Assembly (NCBI GenBank): GCA_934229275.1
Contig: CAKQDN010000015.1
Span: 1-42,655, forward strand
Source of the DNA: an uncultured Clostridia bacterium
Lineage (GTDB): Bacteria > Bacillota > Clostridia > Christensenellales > Pumilibacteraceae
DNA: 42,655 bases
Reading direction: 5' to 3'
A program made the translations under genes and the position numbers. Shown one piece after another: positions 8,686 through 17,964 of the stretch (its first letter is position 1; every line of letters starts with the position of its first letter). A model generated the notes under the pieces. That model saw only the letters and a list, made by a program, of their open reading frames with translations, had not been told where the DNA came from and made no database searches.

Positions 8686-11600
8686 TCAGCCTATACCGTT
8701 CTTTCTTTTGACGATTATCGCGACGCCGCCAAGCGTTACGATAGCGATAAGAGCGGCGGAAGCGTCGGCGGTTACCGCGCTCTTGCAGTTTCCGCAGTTG
8801 TTGCCGTTGTCGTCCTTGCCGTCGTCGGGCTTGGGATCGGGCTTATCGGGATCGTCGGGCTTGGGATCGGGAGTATCGTTCTGATGTTTTTCGTACTCTT
8901 CGACGAATTTGTTGAGTTCCGTAAGGTCGAGCACTTCTCTTTCGGCAGGCTTGAAGTTTTTGAGTTTAGCCTGAATGTCCTGCATGGTAGGCACTTTGCT
9001 CTTGTCGTATTCGCCTGCGAGCGAATCGATCTGAGCCTGCAACTGCTTGACTTTGTAACTTGCGTGAGCGAACTTGAGTTCTCTTATACGGGTATTTGCT
9101 TCGGTCGCGGCGGTGACCATTTCGTCCCACGTCGTTTTTTCGATACCGAAGTCGGCATAGTTGCCTTTGATACCGTTGTAAGCGGTGATCGCGTTGCTTA
9201 CCAGCGTTTCGTCGGTGACGGTGACGAGATCTTTTTTCATGATCTCTTCGGCGTATTCGATGAACATAGCCATGTTGTTTTCCATTGCGACGAAGTTGCT
9301 TCTTTCGGCGTCTTTAACTTCGCCGAAGTACACTTCGTACACTATGGTGTCGTAACCGGATATATCGGCGTTGGACGGCAGAACCATCTTTATGGGGTTT
9401 CTCTTGCCCAACTGATCGATGAAGTTGAGATAGCACATATCCAGTCCGAACAACTGATATTGCTCGTACAGTTTCTTATATCCGGGGTCGGATTCGGACA
9501 GGGTCGCTCCCGAAACGTTGGTGTTTTCGAGTGCGGGCGCGTTTATCGAACGGAATTCGACTTTTTCGAGCGCATAGCACTTGTAGAACGCCATCTGACC
9601 GATGGATTTAATGCTCATGGGAAGCACTATTTCGGTGATGTTTTTGTTCATGCTGCCGGCATAGGTTTCCACCTTTACGGTACCTTCGAGTACTTCCAGT
9701 TTGCCGGTTTTTGCTCCGGGGACGGAAGAGAGAACAAGTTTGCCGTTTGCCGCACGGGTGTACAGCACGCCGTCGCTTATAAGCGCGTAACCGTTGTCGC
9801 CTTCAGTTTTTTCTGCGCCGTCGCTACCGAGCATATAGAAGGATTCGAGTCCGTCACATTCGAGGAACGCAGCGTAGTCCACTTTCTTGATTTTGTCGGT
9901 GAACACAAACTTTTTAAGCGTTTCGACGTTCCAGAACGCGCCTTCGCCGATTTCTTCGAGCGAATTTGCCGTGAACGCGGTTATCTGCGCTCCGCCGTTG
10001 GTGTCGTCACGCTCGAAAGCGTAGGTACCGATCTTTTTGAGGTTGTTCGCGACGATTTCGCCTTTGAGCGGAACGAACGCAAATGCCGCATAGCCGATTT
10101 CTTCTGCGGAAGTAAGGTCCGCGGAGGTGAGCGACGTGCATGCGTTGAACGCGTTTTCGCCGAACACTTTCACTTTGCCGAGGTTGATTTCGGTAAGCAG
10201 CGTGCAGCCTGCGAACATGTTGTCGTTGATTTTTTCGTAGTTGTCGGGAAGAACCGCTTCGGTAAGTCCCGCGCACATATAGAACACGAACGAACCGGTG
10301 TTTTCGGCGGTGAGCGACGAGGGCAGCGTTACTTTTTCGAGTGCGGTTGCGCGAGCGAACGCTCCGTCGCCCAGTTTTTTAAGCGTTTCGGGCAGAACTA
10401 TCTGCTTGACAGCCGGTGCCGAGCCGCTTTCCTGATCGTATTTTGCGAATGCGCCCTGACCTATTTCCACGGCGGAAGTTATCGTAACGTCGCTGAGTTT
10501 AGCGCAATCTGCGAAAGCGTAATCGCCGATATAGCGGACGGAAGCGAGATTTGCGGTTTTAAGCGACGTGCAGGTGAAGAATGCTGCTTCTTCCAGTCTG
10601 TCGTCGATTTTGGTAAGGTCGATTTCGCTTAAAGCGGTTGCGTACGCAAAGCAGTATTTGCCGACGTGAACGCCGCCGTTTACGGGCATTATTACTTTTT
10701 CGAGTTTTTTGCAGTTCTGGAACGCGCCGAGTCCGAGAGAAACGTTTTCGCCGAGCGAAACCTGCTTGATCTCGCTCTTGAAGAACGCGCCTTCGCCCAC
10801 AACTACGTTCGCTCCGATTTCAGCGGATGCGATGCCGCTGTTTGCGAACGCGTATTCGCCGATTTCGGCTGCGCTCGTAAGGTTACTTACCAAGGTGAGT
10901 TTTTCCGCGAAGTCGAACGCATGTTCGCCGACGACGATTTTGCCGTTTTCGGGAAGCGCGACTTCACTTAGACTTAAGCATCTTGCAAAAGCGTACGCGC
11001 CGATTTTCACGTTTTTGTTCGTGAGCGTGACTTTGGTGACGCCGGTGCCGGCAAACGCGCTTGCTCCCACTTCTTCGACTGCGGAATCGACGACGTATTC
11101 GCCCGAAACCGCTCCGCCTGCAACTGCGACTATTTTCTTGCCGCCGTTTGCGTACAGGATTTTACCTTCCGCGTCGGTGGAGAAAACGGTGTTGCCGTTC
11201 TCGACGGTGAATTTCTTGACTCCGGTTGCGGCGAATCCTGCTCCGGTGAAGTTAAGAGAGGTCATGCCGGCAGGAATAATCACTTCTTCGAGCGCGGAAC
11301 ATTTATAGAACGCGTCTTTATCGATAGTGACCGCTCCCGTGGGCAACTTGATCTTTCTGAGTGCGGCGCAGTCGTAGAAAGCCTGCTCGCCGATAAGACC
11401 GACGTTTGCCTTGAATTCCACTTCGGTGAGCGAGGGGTTCTGGCAGAACGCGCCCTTATCGATATACTGAACGTCGTTGTGTACGGTTACTTTTTTAAGG
11501 TCGTTGCACTGAGCGAAAGCGAATTGCGGAACGACGTTTGCATACAGGTCCACGGTTTCGAGTCCGCTCTTGACGAACGCGCCGTAGGACAGTTTGGTGT

Positions 11601-14600
11601 GTTCTCCGAGCGTTACGCTTTTGAGGTTGGTGCAGTTTTTGAACATTTCTCTGCCGGCGTTACGCAGGTTGGTAAGATCTACGCTAGACAGACCCGTGCA
11701 GCCCTGGAAAGCCGCTTCGCCTATGGACAGGCACTTGGAGAAATCCACTTCGGTGAGCGAGGTGCAGCCGTAGAAGGCGTTTTTGCCGATGACTTCCACC
11801 TTGCCGAGGTTGATTTTTTTGAGTTTCGCGTCGTTGTAGAACGAGTATTCGCGCAGGTACTTAACTTCGCCTTTGAGTTCGACTTCCTCGAGTCCCGTGC
11901 AGTTATAGAAAGCGTACTTTCTTATTTCTTCGACGGTATCGGGGACGATGACTTTTTTGATGCTCGAATTGGACGCCGGGATCTTGTTTCTGTCGTAGTC
12001 GTCCTCGTCCACTTCGATGTTGTTGTCGGTGGTGTACAGGCAGAACGCGTACGCGCCGATATACAGCACGCCTTCGTCCTCGGGGATTTCGACCACGCCG
12101 TTTTCCACGAAGCCTTTATACGAAACCAGCACATAGTTTTCCACGACGAACGGGTTCTGCACGCTTATTCTTAAACGAGCCTTGATGTTGGAGCCTTCGA
12201 GCGACGCGGTTATGGTAACCGAGCCTTCCTTCATTGCCGTGACTATGCCGTTCTGATCGACTTTCGCGATGTCGGGGTTACCGGACTGGAAGGAAACGGG
12301 GTATTTGCTTGCAACGTACCAGGGTTTGATGTCGGTTCCGAGTTGAATTCTCTCTCCGGGGAACATTTTAACCGCTCCCGAAACGGAAGTTATGAAGTTG
12401 CGGTCGCCGGTTTTGCCGATGTCGCTGACGCCGGCGGATCTGCTGTAAGCGAACAGCGTATCGAAGTACGCGTAACGGAATTCGTCCACGGTTTCCTTGG
12501 TGGCGTCGTCCGAATTATTGGTCGACATTAAGGTGAATTCGCCGTCCCGAGCCGCCGTTTTTGCGGTTTCGACCGATTGAGCGGCGGTCTGCGCGGAAGC
12601 GGTGCGCTTTTTGACGTTGATCATTATCACCGCCTGATGCGATGGAAGCGTTTCTCCCGAAACGACGCCCGTTCTGGTGACGGTAATAGTCGCTCTTCCG
12701 GGCTTTTTGCCCAGAACCTGACCGTCGCGCACTTCCGCTATCTGGGGATTGGAACTCTCCCACTTGAGGTATTTGAGGTAGTCTTTGTTTTCGTCTACGT
12801 TTTTGTCGGCGGTAGCCAGTTTATCGGTAAGGTCGAGCACTTCGTTTTCGTACATGGAAACGATGTCGATCTTGGGGCTGCCGTAGTCGCCGTCCTGCGT
12901 GAACTTGATGTCGCCGTTGGTACCGGGCAACTGAACGACGTAGATGTTGGAATTGAGCGCGTAGTCGTCGATAGAGAACGCGAGCGCGCCGGAGATGAGT
13001 TTGTCATAGCCGACGTTTTCGAGATAGTCGGTGATTTCGATTCTCACCTTGTTATCCGAAGCCTTCTGCGAGTAGACGGGGATGGGCTTATCGGAAAGCA
13101 TGGTGTAGGTGTTGGTTGCGGTGAAGAGAATGGGCGAAACGCTCATGACGTACTGATTGTCGTACACGTTGAGAGTGAGATAGTATCTGTCTTTTTTAAG
13201 CGTTTTGTCGTATTTCTTTTCGTAGGAGCAACCTTTAAGCACGGGCGCTTCGGTATCCATCACGAAATCGAACGCGAAGGAATTGCGCGCGTTTGTGGTT
13301 ACTCCGCCGTCGCCGTAATCCAGTTTGCCGTCCATTCTGAACTGATAGGAGCGGTTGTTTACCAAGCCGAGTTCTTTGGAACTGAGTTTGAGTTGGTTAT
13401 AATAAGGCACGGGAGAGCCGCCGTTGGAATACGCCTTTCTTGCGTTTACTTCGGTTTTGCTCCAGATGACTTCGCCGGTGACGCGGTCTACGATGGAGAA
13501 GTCCATGGTTTTCGCGCCGCGCAGCAGTCCGGCATAGATGGTGGAAAGACCGCTTATCGAGCCGAACGTATCGGAAACCGCGATATGGTCGCGAGATGCG
13601 ACGATTTTATCGTACTTGTCGGTGTCGACGTCGTACAGATAGGTGCCGAGCGGAATGATGTAGTTATAGAAATAGGTGCCGTACGGAGTGGTTGCGTAGT
13701 AGTCGGCTTTGAGTTTGTCCTCTTCGTCGAGCGAGAGGTCGTACTTGTCCTTATCCACTTCGTAGTAGTCTTTGTCGAACATGGGCGCTTCGGTCCAGTC
13801 GCCGTAGAACGCGAGGAAGGGAACGTTGAGGCTTATTTCCTCCTCTCCTTTGGAATTTTTATCGGTGGTTTCGAGTTTAACGAAGCCCTCGACGTACGTT
13901 CCGTAGGTGAAGTATCTTTCGAAGTATGCTCTGTCCTCTTCGGAGATGGTGTAAGTGAGCGTGACCGGAGTGGTCTGACCTGCTTTTGCGACCAGTTTGG
14001 TGCCGTTTATCGCGCCCGAAACGGTGCTTTCGGCTTTCATGGTGCCGCCGAGCAGTTTACCTCTTCCGGCAACGAAACGCTCGTCGGAAGAAGAGATTTC
14101 TTCGGTCATGCCGAGCACGCTTATGTCATAGGAAATGTCCTTATCGGAAACGTTTACGACCGAGAAGTTCATTTCGTATACGCCGAGACGAGCGGCGTCG
14201 TCACCCAGTTCGAGTTTGGTTTTGTCTTGGTTTTCGACCATTATATACGCGCCGGCACTGACCAGTTTTTTAAGGCTGGCAAGACCCGCGCCCTGTTTTC
14301 TGGGCGAATAGGGGATGCCGTACTTGTCGAGAGCGATAGTAGCCGTGGACATGAGCAGGCGGTTGGTCATAAGTTTAACTTGCTTCGCGTCGGACGCGAT
14401 TTCGGGGAAGTTATCCTTGACGTAGTGACGGATAAGAAGAGTTATTCCGCACAGGTTGGGGCAAGCCATACTCGTGCCGGACAACTGATCGTAGCCGCCG
14501 CCGGGGATGGACGACTTGATGTCGCCGCCGTGAGCGGTTATTTCGGGTTTGAGTTCGAGGTTAGGCGAAGGTCCCCAACTGGAGAAGTCGGACATGAACG

Positions 14601-16353
14601 GACCTGCCTGCGCGTTCGACGAGAACGTGACGGTACCCGTCGATTTTGCGGCGAGAATGGTTCCGTCCGATTTGGAAATCGAGATCGTGGGAACGTGCTC
14701 GGTTTTGCCCATGGACATGCTGATGTCGCCTTCGACGTTGTTGTAGATTATGCAGGCGACCGCTCCTGCGGCTTTAGCCTGCAACGCTTTGTCTTCGAAC
14801 GTGCTGTCGCCGCGGCGAACGAGTGCGATTTTACCCTGAACGTTGATTCCGGAGTAGTTGACTTTAAGACCGACGCCCGGAACGGTGACGTATTCGAGCG
14901 TGTGTTCGGCGCCGTCGGTAAGGCTCCAGTTCATGGCTTCGTAGATTTCTTTAAAGAAGTCGTTTTTCTTTGCCGCGGTGGAGTTGGACTCGACCCAGAA
15001 AATGACGTCTTTATTGTTTGCGACCATATATCTGCTCTTGACGCCGCTTATCGACGCGACGGAAGTAGCCGCAGCGTACGTCGTGGGCGAGCCTACGGTG
15101 CCGTAGTCGGGGTTGGTGGTGAACGCGGTGTTACCCTGTTCGCCGCCCTGAGCAGAACTGTAACTGTTGCTTGCGGCGACTATAAGGCTGACGCCCGAAG
15201 CGTTGACCTTGTCGTATACCGCGTTTATGAAACCGCCGTCCTCTTCGCGTGCGAATCCGCAGGAAGAGCCGAGCGACATGTTGATCGCGTCTACGTTGAG
15301 AAGAACCGCGTCCTCTACCGCTGCCACTATATCCTCGGTTTTACCGCCTTCGGACAGGTCGGGGAACACTTTCATGCAGACTATCTGGGTGTCTACAGCG
15401 ACGCCTATAATACCTTTTTCGGTTTCGGTCTGCGCCCATTCGGGGGTGTTGCCGCCTATAATGCCGGCGACGTGCGTACCGTGTTCGGAATCGTAGGGGA
15501 ACACGTCGTAATCTTTATCCGCATAGTCGTATGCGTAAGGAATTTTTGCGTTGACGTACACGTTACCGAGTTGCAGTCCGGGCGTGGTCTTAGCCGCGTT
15601 GCTTGCGCTAAGTACTGCGGCGACGCTCTGCTCGGTTACGGTGAGTTTATCGGAGTCGACGTTGGGCATAGCGGAAAATACCGGGTGCGAGAGGTCGAAA
15701 CCGGAGTCGAGAACGGCTACGGAAGTACCTTTACCGGTGTAACTTACGCTGCCGGAGTTGAAAATACCGGTGTCGTACACGTCGACCAGGTTGACGACGC
15801 CCGACGCAACTCCGGTCGATTCGGACTTGGGACGATTGAAAGTGTCGCTTAAATATGCGGAAGCCACTCTCCCGTTTCCGTCGATATCGGAGAAATTGCC
15901 GTAGGTGGTGACGACCGCTACCGCGTTGGTAAGCGTGTCGTAGCGATATTTGACCTCGGTGATAAGGCCTTTATTTAAAAGGTCGTTAATTAAACCGTTC
16001 TGGTTTTTTTCGATGACGGCTGCCTGCGCCTTACCTTCGGGAGAAGCGGCGTATTCGGCGAGCGTAGCGTATTTGCTGCCTTCGAGGTAGGTGTCGGCAA
16101 GGCACTTTCCGGGCAGAGTGACGATAGCCACGATGACGTCGTCGTCTTTATAGCCGTTGTTCTTGACGAGGTATTCGGCTTTGATGCGGGACGCGGTTTC
16201 TTCCTGCGAGAATTTGAGGTCGGAGCGCAAAACGAGAAGTTGAGTAGACGCGGTACCCAAAACCGAGTCGCCGTCTTTCTTGTCGGTTGCGCACGCCGCA
16301 ACGCCGGAGAGCAGTGCCGCGCACAATAGAATTGCAATAATTTTTTTACGCAT
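8686..16353 (-). CDS. Giant S8 (subtilisin-family) cell-surface protease with BspA-type leucine-rich repeats
   Basis: This 2555-aa serine endopeptidase is predicted to act outside the cell. The lipobox is VAAC (Cys21). The S8 catalytic triad is visible as Asp216 (VLDSG), His291 (HGTHVAG) and Ser628 (GTSMACP), with oxyanion Asn396. A protease-associated (PA) domain is inserted at about 480-575, as in C5a-peptidase/lactocepin-like enzymes. Beta-sandwich regions follow (about 700-1180), then two BIG2-like domains (about 1190-1265 and 1340-1400). About 860 residues of LRR_5/BspA repeats follow (about 1405-2270, with recurring I-G-x-x-A-F-x-x-C-x-x-L-x-x-V). After them come a charged helical stretch, a Pro/Asp/Lys spacer (about 2490-2515), and a final hydrophobic helix ending KRKNGIG. 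It thus appears anchored at both ends. AAGGAG precedes the ATG and its own promoter lies 30 bp upstream. It sits directly after the opp operon. No clear terminator follows; there is only an AATTAAC/GTTAATT dyad (8633-8656). Confidence 0.95.
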   Translation of the reverse strand: MRKKIIAILLCAALLSGVAACATDKKDGDSVLGTASTQLLVLRSDLKFSQEETASRIKAEYLVKNNGYKDDDVIVAIVTLPGKCLADTYLEGSKYATLAEYAASPEGKAQAAVIEKNQNGLINDLLNKGLITEVKYRYDTLTNAVAVVTTYGNFSDIDGNGRVASAYLSDTFNRPKSESTGVASGVVNLVDVYDTGIFNSGSVSYTGKGTSVAVLDSGFDLSHPVFSAMPNVDSDKLTVTEQSVAAVLSASNAAKTTPGLQLGNVYVNAKIPYAYDYADKDYDVFPYDSEHGTHVAGIIGGNTPEWAQTETEKGIIGVAVDTQIVCMKVFPDLSEGGKTEDIVAAVEDAVLLNVDAINMSLGSSCGFAREEDGGFINAVYDKVNASGVSLIVAASNSYSSAQGGEQGNTAFTTNPDYGTVGSPTTYAAATSVASISGVKSRYMVANNKDVIFWVESNSTAAKKNDFFKEIYEAMNWSLTDGAEHTLEYVTVPGVGLKVNYSGINVQGKIALVRRGDSTFEDKALQAKAAGAVACIIYNNVEGDISMSMGKTEHVPTISISKSDGTILAAKSTGTVTFSSNAQAGPFMSDFSSWGPSPNLELKPEITAHGGDIKSSIPGGGYDQLSGTSMACPNLCGITLLIRHYVKDNFPEIASDAKQVKLMTNRLLMSTATIALDKYGIPYSPRKQGAGLASLKKLVSAGAYIMVENQDKTKLELGDDAARLGVYEMNFSVVNVSDKDISYDISVLGMTEEISSSDERFVAGRGKLLGGTMKAESTVSGAINGTKLVAKAGQTTPVTLTYTISEEDRAYFERYFTYGTYVEGFVKLETTDKNSKGEEEISLNVPFLAFYGDWTEAPMFDKDYYEVDKDKYDLSLDEEDKLKADYYATTPYGTYFYNYIIPLGTYLYDVDTDKYDKIVASRDHIAVSDTFGSISGLSTIYAGLLRGAKTMDFSIVDRVTGEVIWSKTEVNARKAYSNGGSPVPYYNQLKLSSKELGLVNNRSYQFRMDGKLDYGDGGVTTNARNSFAFDFVMDTEAPVLKGCSYEKKYDKTLKKDRYYLTLNVYDNQYVMSVSPILFTATNTYTMLSDKPIPVYSQKASDNKVRIEITDYLENVGYDKLISGALAFSIDDYALNSNIYVVQLPGTNGDIKFTQDGDYGSPKIDIVSMYENEVLDLTDKLATADKNVDENKDYLKYLKWESSNPQIAEVRDGQVLGKKPGRATITVTRTGVVSGETLPSHQAVIMINVKKRTASAQTAAQSVETAKTAARDGEFTLMSTNNSDDATKETVDEFRYAYFDTLFAYSRSAGVSDIGKTGDRNFITSVSGAVKMFPGERIQLGTDIKPWYVASKYPVSFQSGNPDIAKVDQNGIVTAMKEGSVTITASLEGSNIKARLRISVQNPFVVENYVLVSYKGFVENGVVEIPEDEGVLYIGAYAFCLYTTDNNIEVDEDDYDRNKIPASNSSIKKVIVPDTVEEIRKYAFYNCTGLEEVELKGEVKYLREYSFYNDAKLKKINLGKVEVIGKNAFYGCTSLTEVDFSKCLSIGEAAFQGCTGLSSVDLTNLRNAGREMFKNCTNLKSVTLGEHTKLSYGAFVKSGLETVDLYANVVPQFAFAQCNDLKKVTVHNDVQYIDKGAFCQNPSLTEVEFKANVGLIGEQAFYDCAALRKIKLPTGAVTIDKDAFYKCSALEEVIIPAGMTSLNFTGAGFAATGVKKFTVENGNTVFSTDAEGKILYANGGKKIVAVAGGAVSGEYVVDSAVEEVGASAFAGTGVTKVTLTNKNVKIGAYAFARCLSLSEVALPENGKIVVGEHAFDFAEKLTLVSNLTSAAEIGEYAFANSGIASAEIGANVVVGEGAFFKSEIKQVSLGENVSLGLGAFQNCKKLEKVIMPVNGGVHVGKYCFAYATALSEIDLTKIDDRLEEAAFFTCTSLKTANLASVRYIGDYAFADCAKLSDVTITSAVEIGQGAFAKYDQESGSAPAVKQIVLPETLKKLGDGAFARATALEKVTLPSSLTAENTGSFVFYMCAGLTEAVLPDNYEKINDNMFAGCTLLTEINLGKVKVFGENAFNACTSLTSADLTSAEEIGYAAFAFVPLKGEIVANNLKKIGTYAFERDDTNGGAQITAFTANSLEEIGEGAFWNVETLKKFVFTDKIKKVDYAAFLECDGLESFYMLGSDGAEKTEGDNGYALISDGVLYTRAANGKLVLSSVPGAKTGKLEVLEGTVKVETYAGSMNKNITEIVLPMSIKSIGQMAFYKCYALEKVEFRSINAPALENTNVSGATLSESDPGYKKLYEQYQLFGLDMCYLNFIDQLGKRNPIKMVLPSNADISGYDTIVYEVYFGEVKDAERSNFVAMENNMAMFIEYAEEIMKKDLVTVTDETLVSNAITAYNGIKGNYADFGIEKTTWDEMVTAATEANTRIRELKFAHASYKVKQLQAQIDSLAGEYDKSKVPTMQDIQAKLKNFKPAEREVLDLTELNKFVEEYEKHQNDTPDPKPDDPDKPDPKPDDGKDDNGNNCGNCKSAVTADASAALIAIVTLGGVAIIVKRKNGIG

Positions 16354-16382
16354 AAGTATAACTCCTTTTCCGTATGACGTTT

Positions 16383-16411
16383 ATTATAAAGATAAACGGG
16401 CAAACGGTCAA
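16383..16411 (-). promoter_or_regulatory. Sigma-A promoter for the subtilase gene
   Basis: On the minus strand TTGACC (16406-16411) and TATAAT (16383-16388) have a 17-bp spacer. The transcript would begin near 16376, about 23 nt before the ATG. I see no convincing U-tract terminator between the opp operon (ends 16527) and this promoter, so read-through from opp is also possible. Confidence 0.8.
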
Positions 16412-16526
16412 TCGTGACGGCGCGAAAACTCCGAATTTTTCATAAAGTTTTCAATTTCGCCGTTGTTTTTCGTGTAAATCGTGGTGTTTTGCGGTTTTTT
16501 ACCGCTCGGGCGACGGAAAGCCGCGC

Positions 16527-16766
16527 TCAGCGCAGCCACAGCCACATAAGAAAGGCAATGAGCGCGAACGAGCCTAAAACGATAAGAAAAATGCGCCCGT
16601 AAACAACGAATGCCGCCCTTATAGCCGCGAACTTTTCCCTCCGGTTCAAGCCGATCGGCTCTTTTTGTTTTTTACCGTCCGGATTGAGCGCGCTCATATC
16701 GTAGATGGTGCGGCCGTCGTCAACGAACGCCCTTTTATTCTTTTTTTTGCCGTCCTTATTCTTCAT
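16527..16766 (-). CDS. Small membrane protein at the end of the opp operon
   Basis: This is a 79-aa protein. Residues 1-50 are strongly basic and contain the motif V-D-D-G-R-T-I-Y-D-M-S (15-25). Residues 53-77 form one hydrophobic helix ending in W-L-W-L-R. The likely topology is a cytosolic basic N-terminus with a single C-terminal membrane segment. The ATG at 16766 lies inside the last codons of oppF (which ends at 16756), an 11-bp overlap that points to translational coupling; no strong ribosome binding site is visible. I believe similar D-D-G-R-T-I-x-D-M small membrane proteins occur in other Clostridia, but I cannot name a family. A role in assembling or modulating the transporter is only an inference from the overlap. 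Confidence 0.75.
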   Translation of the reverse strand: MKNKDGKKKNKRAFVDDGRTIYDMSALNPDGKKQKEPIGLNRREKFAAIRAAFVVYGRIFLIVLGSFALIAFLMWLWLR

Positions 16767-17964
16767 GGACGTCGTTTGCCTTATCGGCGTTTTCCTGCGG
16801 TTTTTCCGCTTTACGCTTGCCTTTTTTGAGTTTCTTTTCGGCTTCCGCCTGTTCTGCCGCGATGCGGTCGCGCTCCATCTGCTCCCACTGAGCGTCGTAC
16901 GAAGCGAGATTGTTCATAACTTCTTCGTCGTACAGATGGCACGCCACGAAATGCTCGGGTTTTGCCTCGGCATAGCGCGGAGCGACGAATTTGCAGACGT
17001 TCATGCACTGCGAGCAGCGCGTATGGAATTTACAGCCCTTGGGCGGATTGGCGGGGGAAGGAATATCGCCTTCAAGAATGATACGGTTCATCTTGACGTC
17101 GGGGTTAGGCACGGGTACGGCGGAGAACAGCGCCTTGGTGTACGGGTGCAGCGGCTCGCGGAAGATGTCGTCCGTGTTGCCTTTTTCCATCATATTGCCG
17201 AGGTACATGACCAGCACGGAGTCGGTGACGTATTTGACGACCGACAGATCGTGGGAAATGAACACATACGTCAGTCCCATATCGCGTTGCAGTTCTTTTA
17301 AAAGGTTGATTATCTGCGCCTGAATGGAAACGTCGAGCGCGGACACCGGTTCGTCGCAGATGACCAGTTTGGGTTTTACCGCGAGCGCGCGTGCGATGCA
17401 GATACGCTGGCGCTGACCGCCGGAGAATTCGTGCGGATAGCGGTCGAAATACTGCGGTTGCAGTCCGCATTTTTTCATGATGTCCATGACGTAATCGTGA
17501 ATTTCGGACTTCGGCACGATTTTATGCACTTTTACTCCCTCTTCGATAAGGCTGCCCACGGTCATACGGGGCGGAAGCGAAGAGTACGGGTCCTGAAAGA
17601 CCAGTTGCATATCGGTGCGATAGGCGCGCATTTTCTTTTTGGAGAGGTTGGTTAAATCGTGACCTTCGAAATAGATTTTGCCGCCGTCGGTCTGATACAG
17701 TTTGAGGATGGTTCTGCCCAGCGTGGTTTTGCCGCAGCCCGACTCTCCCACGACGCCGATGGTTTTGCCTTTTTCGAGCGTGAAAGAAACGTCGTCCACC
17801 GCTTTTAAGTAACGAAGCGGCTTGCCGAACAGAGATTTTTCGATTACGAAATATTTTTTGAGGTTTTCGACTTTGAGAAACTCTTTATTCGCGTCGACGG
17901 GAGCGTTTTCGTTTGCCGCCGCGACGGAATTGGTCGTTTCGAGGTTGGTTGCGTTATCACTCAC
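16756..17964 (-). CDS. oppF: Oligopeptide ABC transporter ATP-binding protein OppF
   Basis: This 402-aa ATPase subunit should couple ATP hydrolysis to peptide import with OppD on the inner face of the membrane. Visible motifs are Walker A GESGCGKT (73-80), the Q-loop F-Q-D-P, the ABC signature FSGGQ (180-184), Walker B LVICDEP (199-205) and the H-loop I-S-H-D. A C-terminal oligopeptide/dipeptide-transporter domain contains the typical G-C-x-F-x-x-R-C-x-x-C-x-x-x-C cysteine cluster. The protein ends in a Lys/Glu-rich tail of about 40 residues, longer than usual. Its start overlaps the end of oppD by 8 bp and its end overlaps the 79-aa gene, which supports tight coupling. The dipeptide paralogue DppF cannot be excluded by motif alone. 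Confidence 0.93.
   Translation of the reverse strand: MSDNATNLETTNSVAAANENAPVDANKEFLKVENLKKYFVIEKSLFGKPLRYLKAVDDVSFTLEKGKTIGVVGESGCGKTTLGRTILKLYQTDGGKIYFEGHDLTNLSKKKMRAYRTDMQLVFQDPYSSLPPRMTVGSLIEEGVKVHKIVPKSEIHDYVMDIMKKCGLQPQYFDRYPHEFSGGQRQRICIARALAVKPKLVICDEPVSALDVSIQAQIINLLKELQRDMGLTYVFISHDLSVVKYVTDSVLVMYLGNMMEKGNTDDIFREPLHPYTKALFSAVPVPNPDVKMNRIILEGDIPSPANPPKGCKFHTRCSQCMNVCKFVAPRYAEAKPEHFVACHLYDEEVMNNLASYDAQWEQMERDRIAAEQAEAEKKLKKGKRKAEKPQENADKANDVHEE

Noticed and set aside
12577..15852. A 1091-aa open frame on the plus strand inside the subtilase gene
   Set aside because: Antisense to the conserved catalytic domain; no start signal, no recognisable domain and the same biased composition as other shadows.
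16430..16520. Terminator between the opp operon and the subtilase gene
   Set aside because: Only imperfect dyads without a T-run on the minus strand (GCGGT-AAAAA-ACCGC and a mismatched GGCG stem); not enough support.
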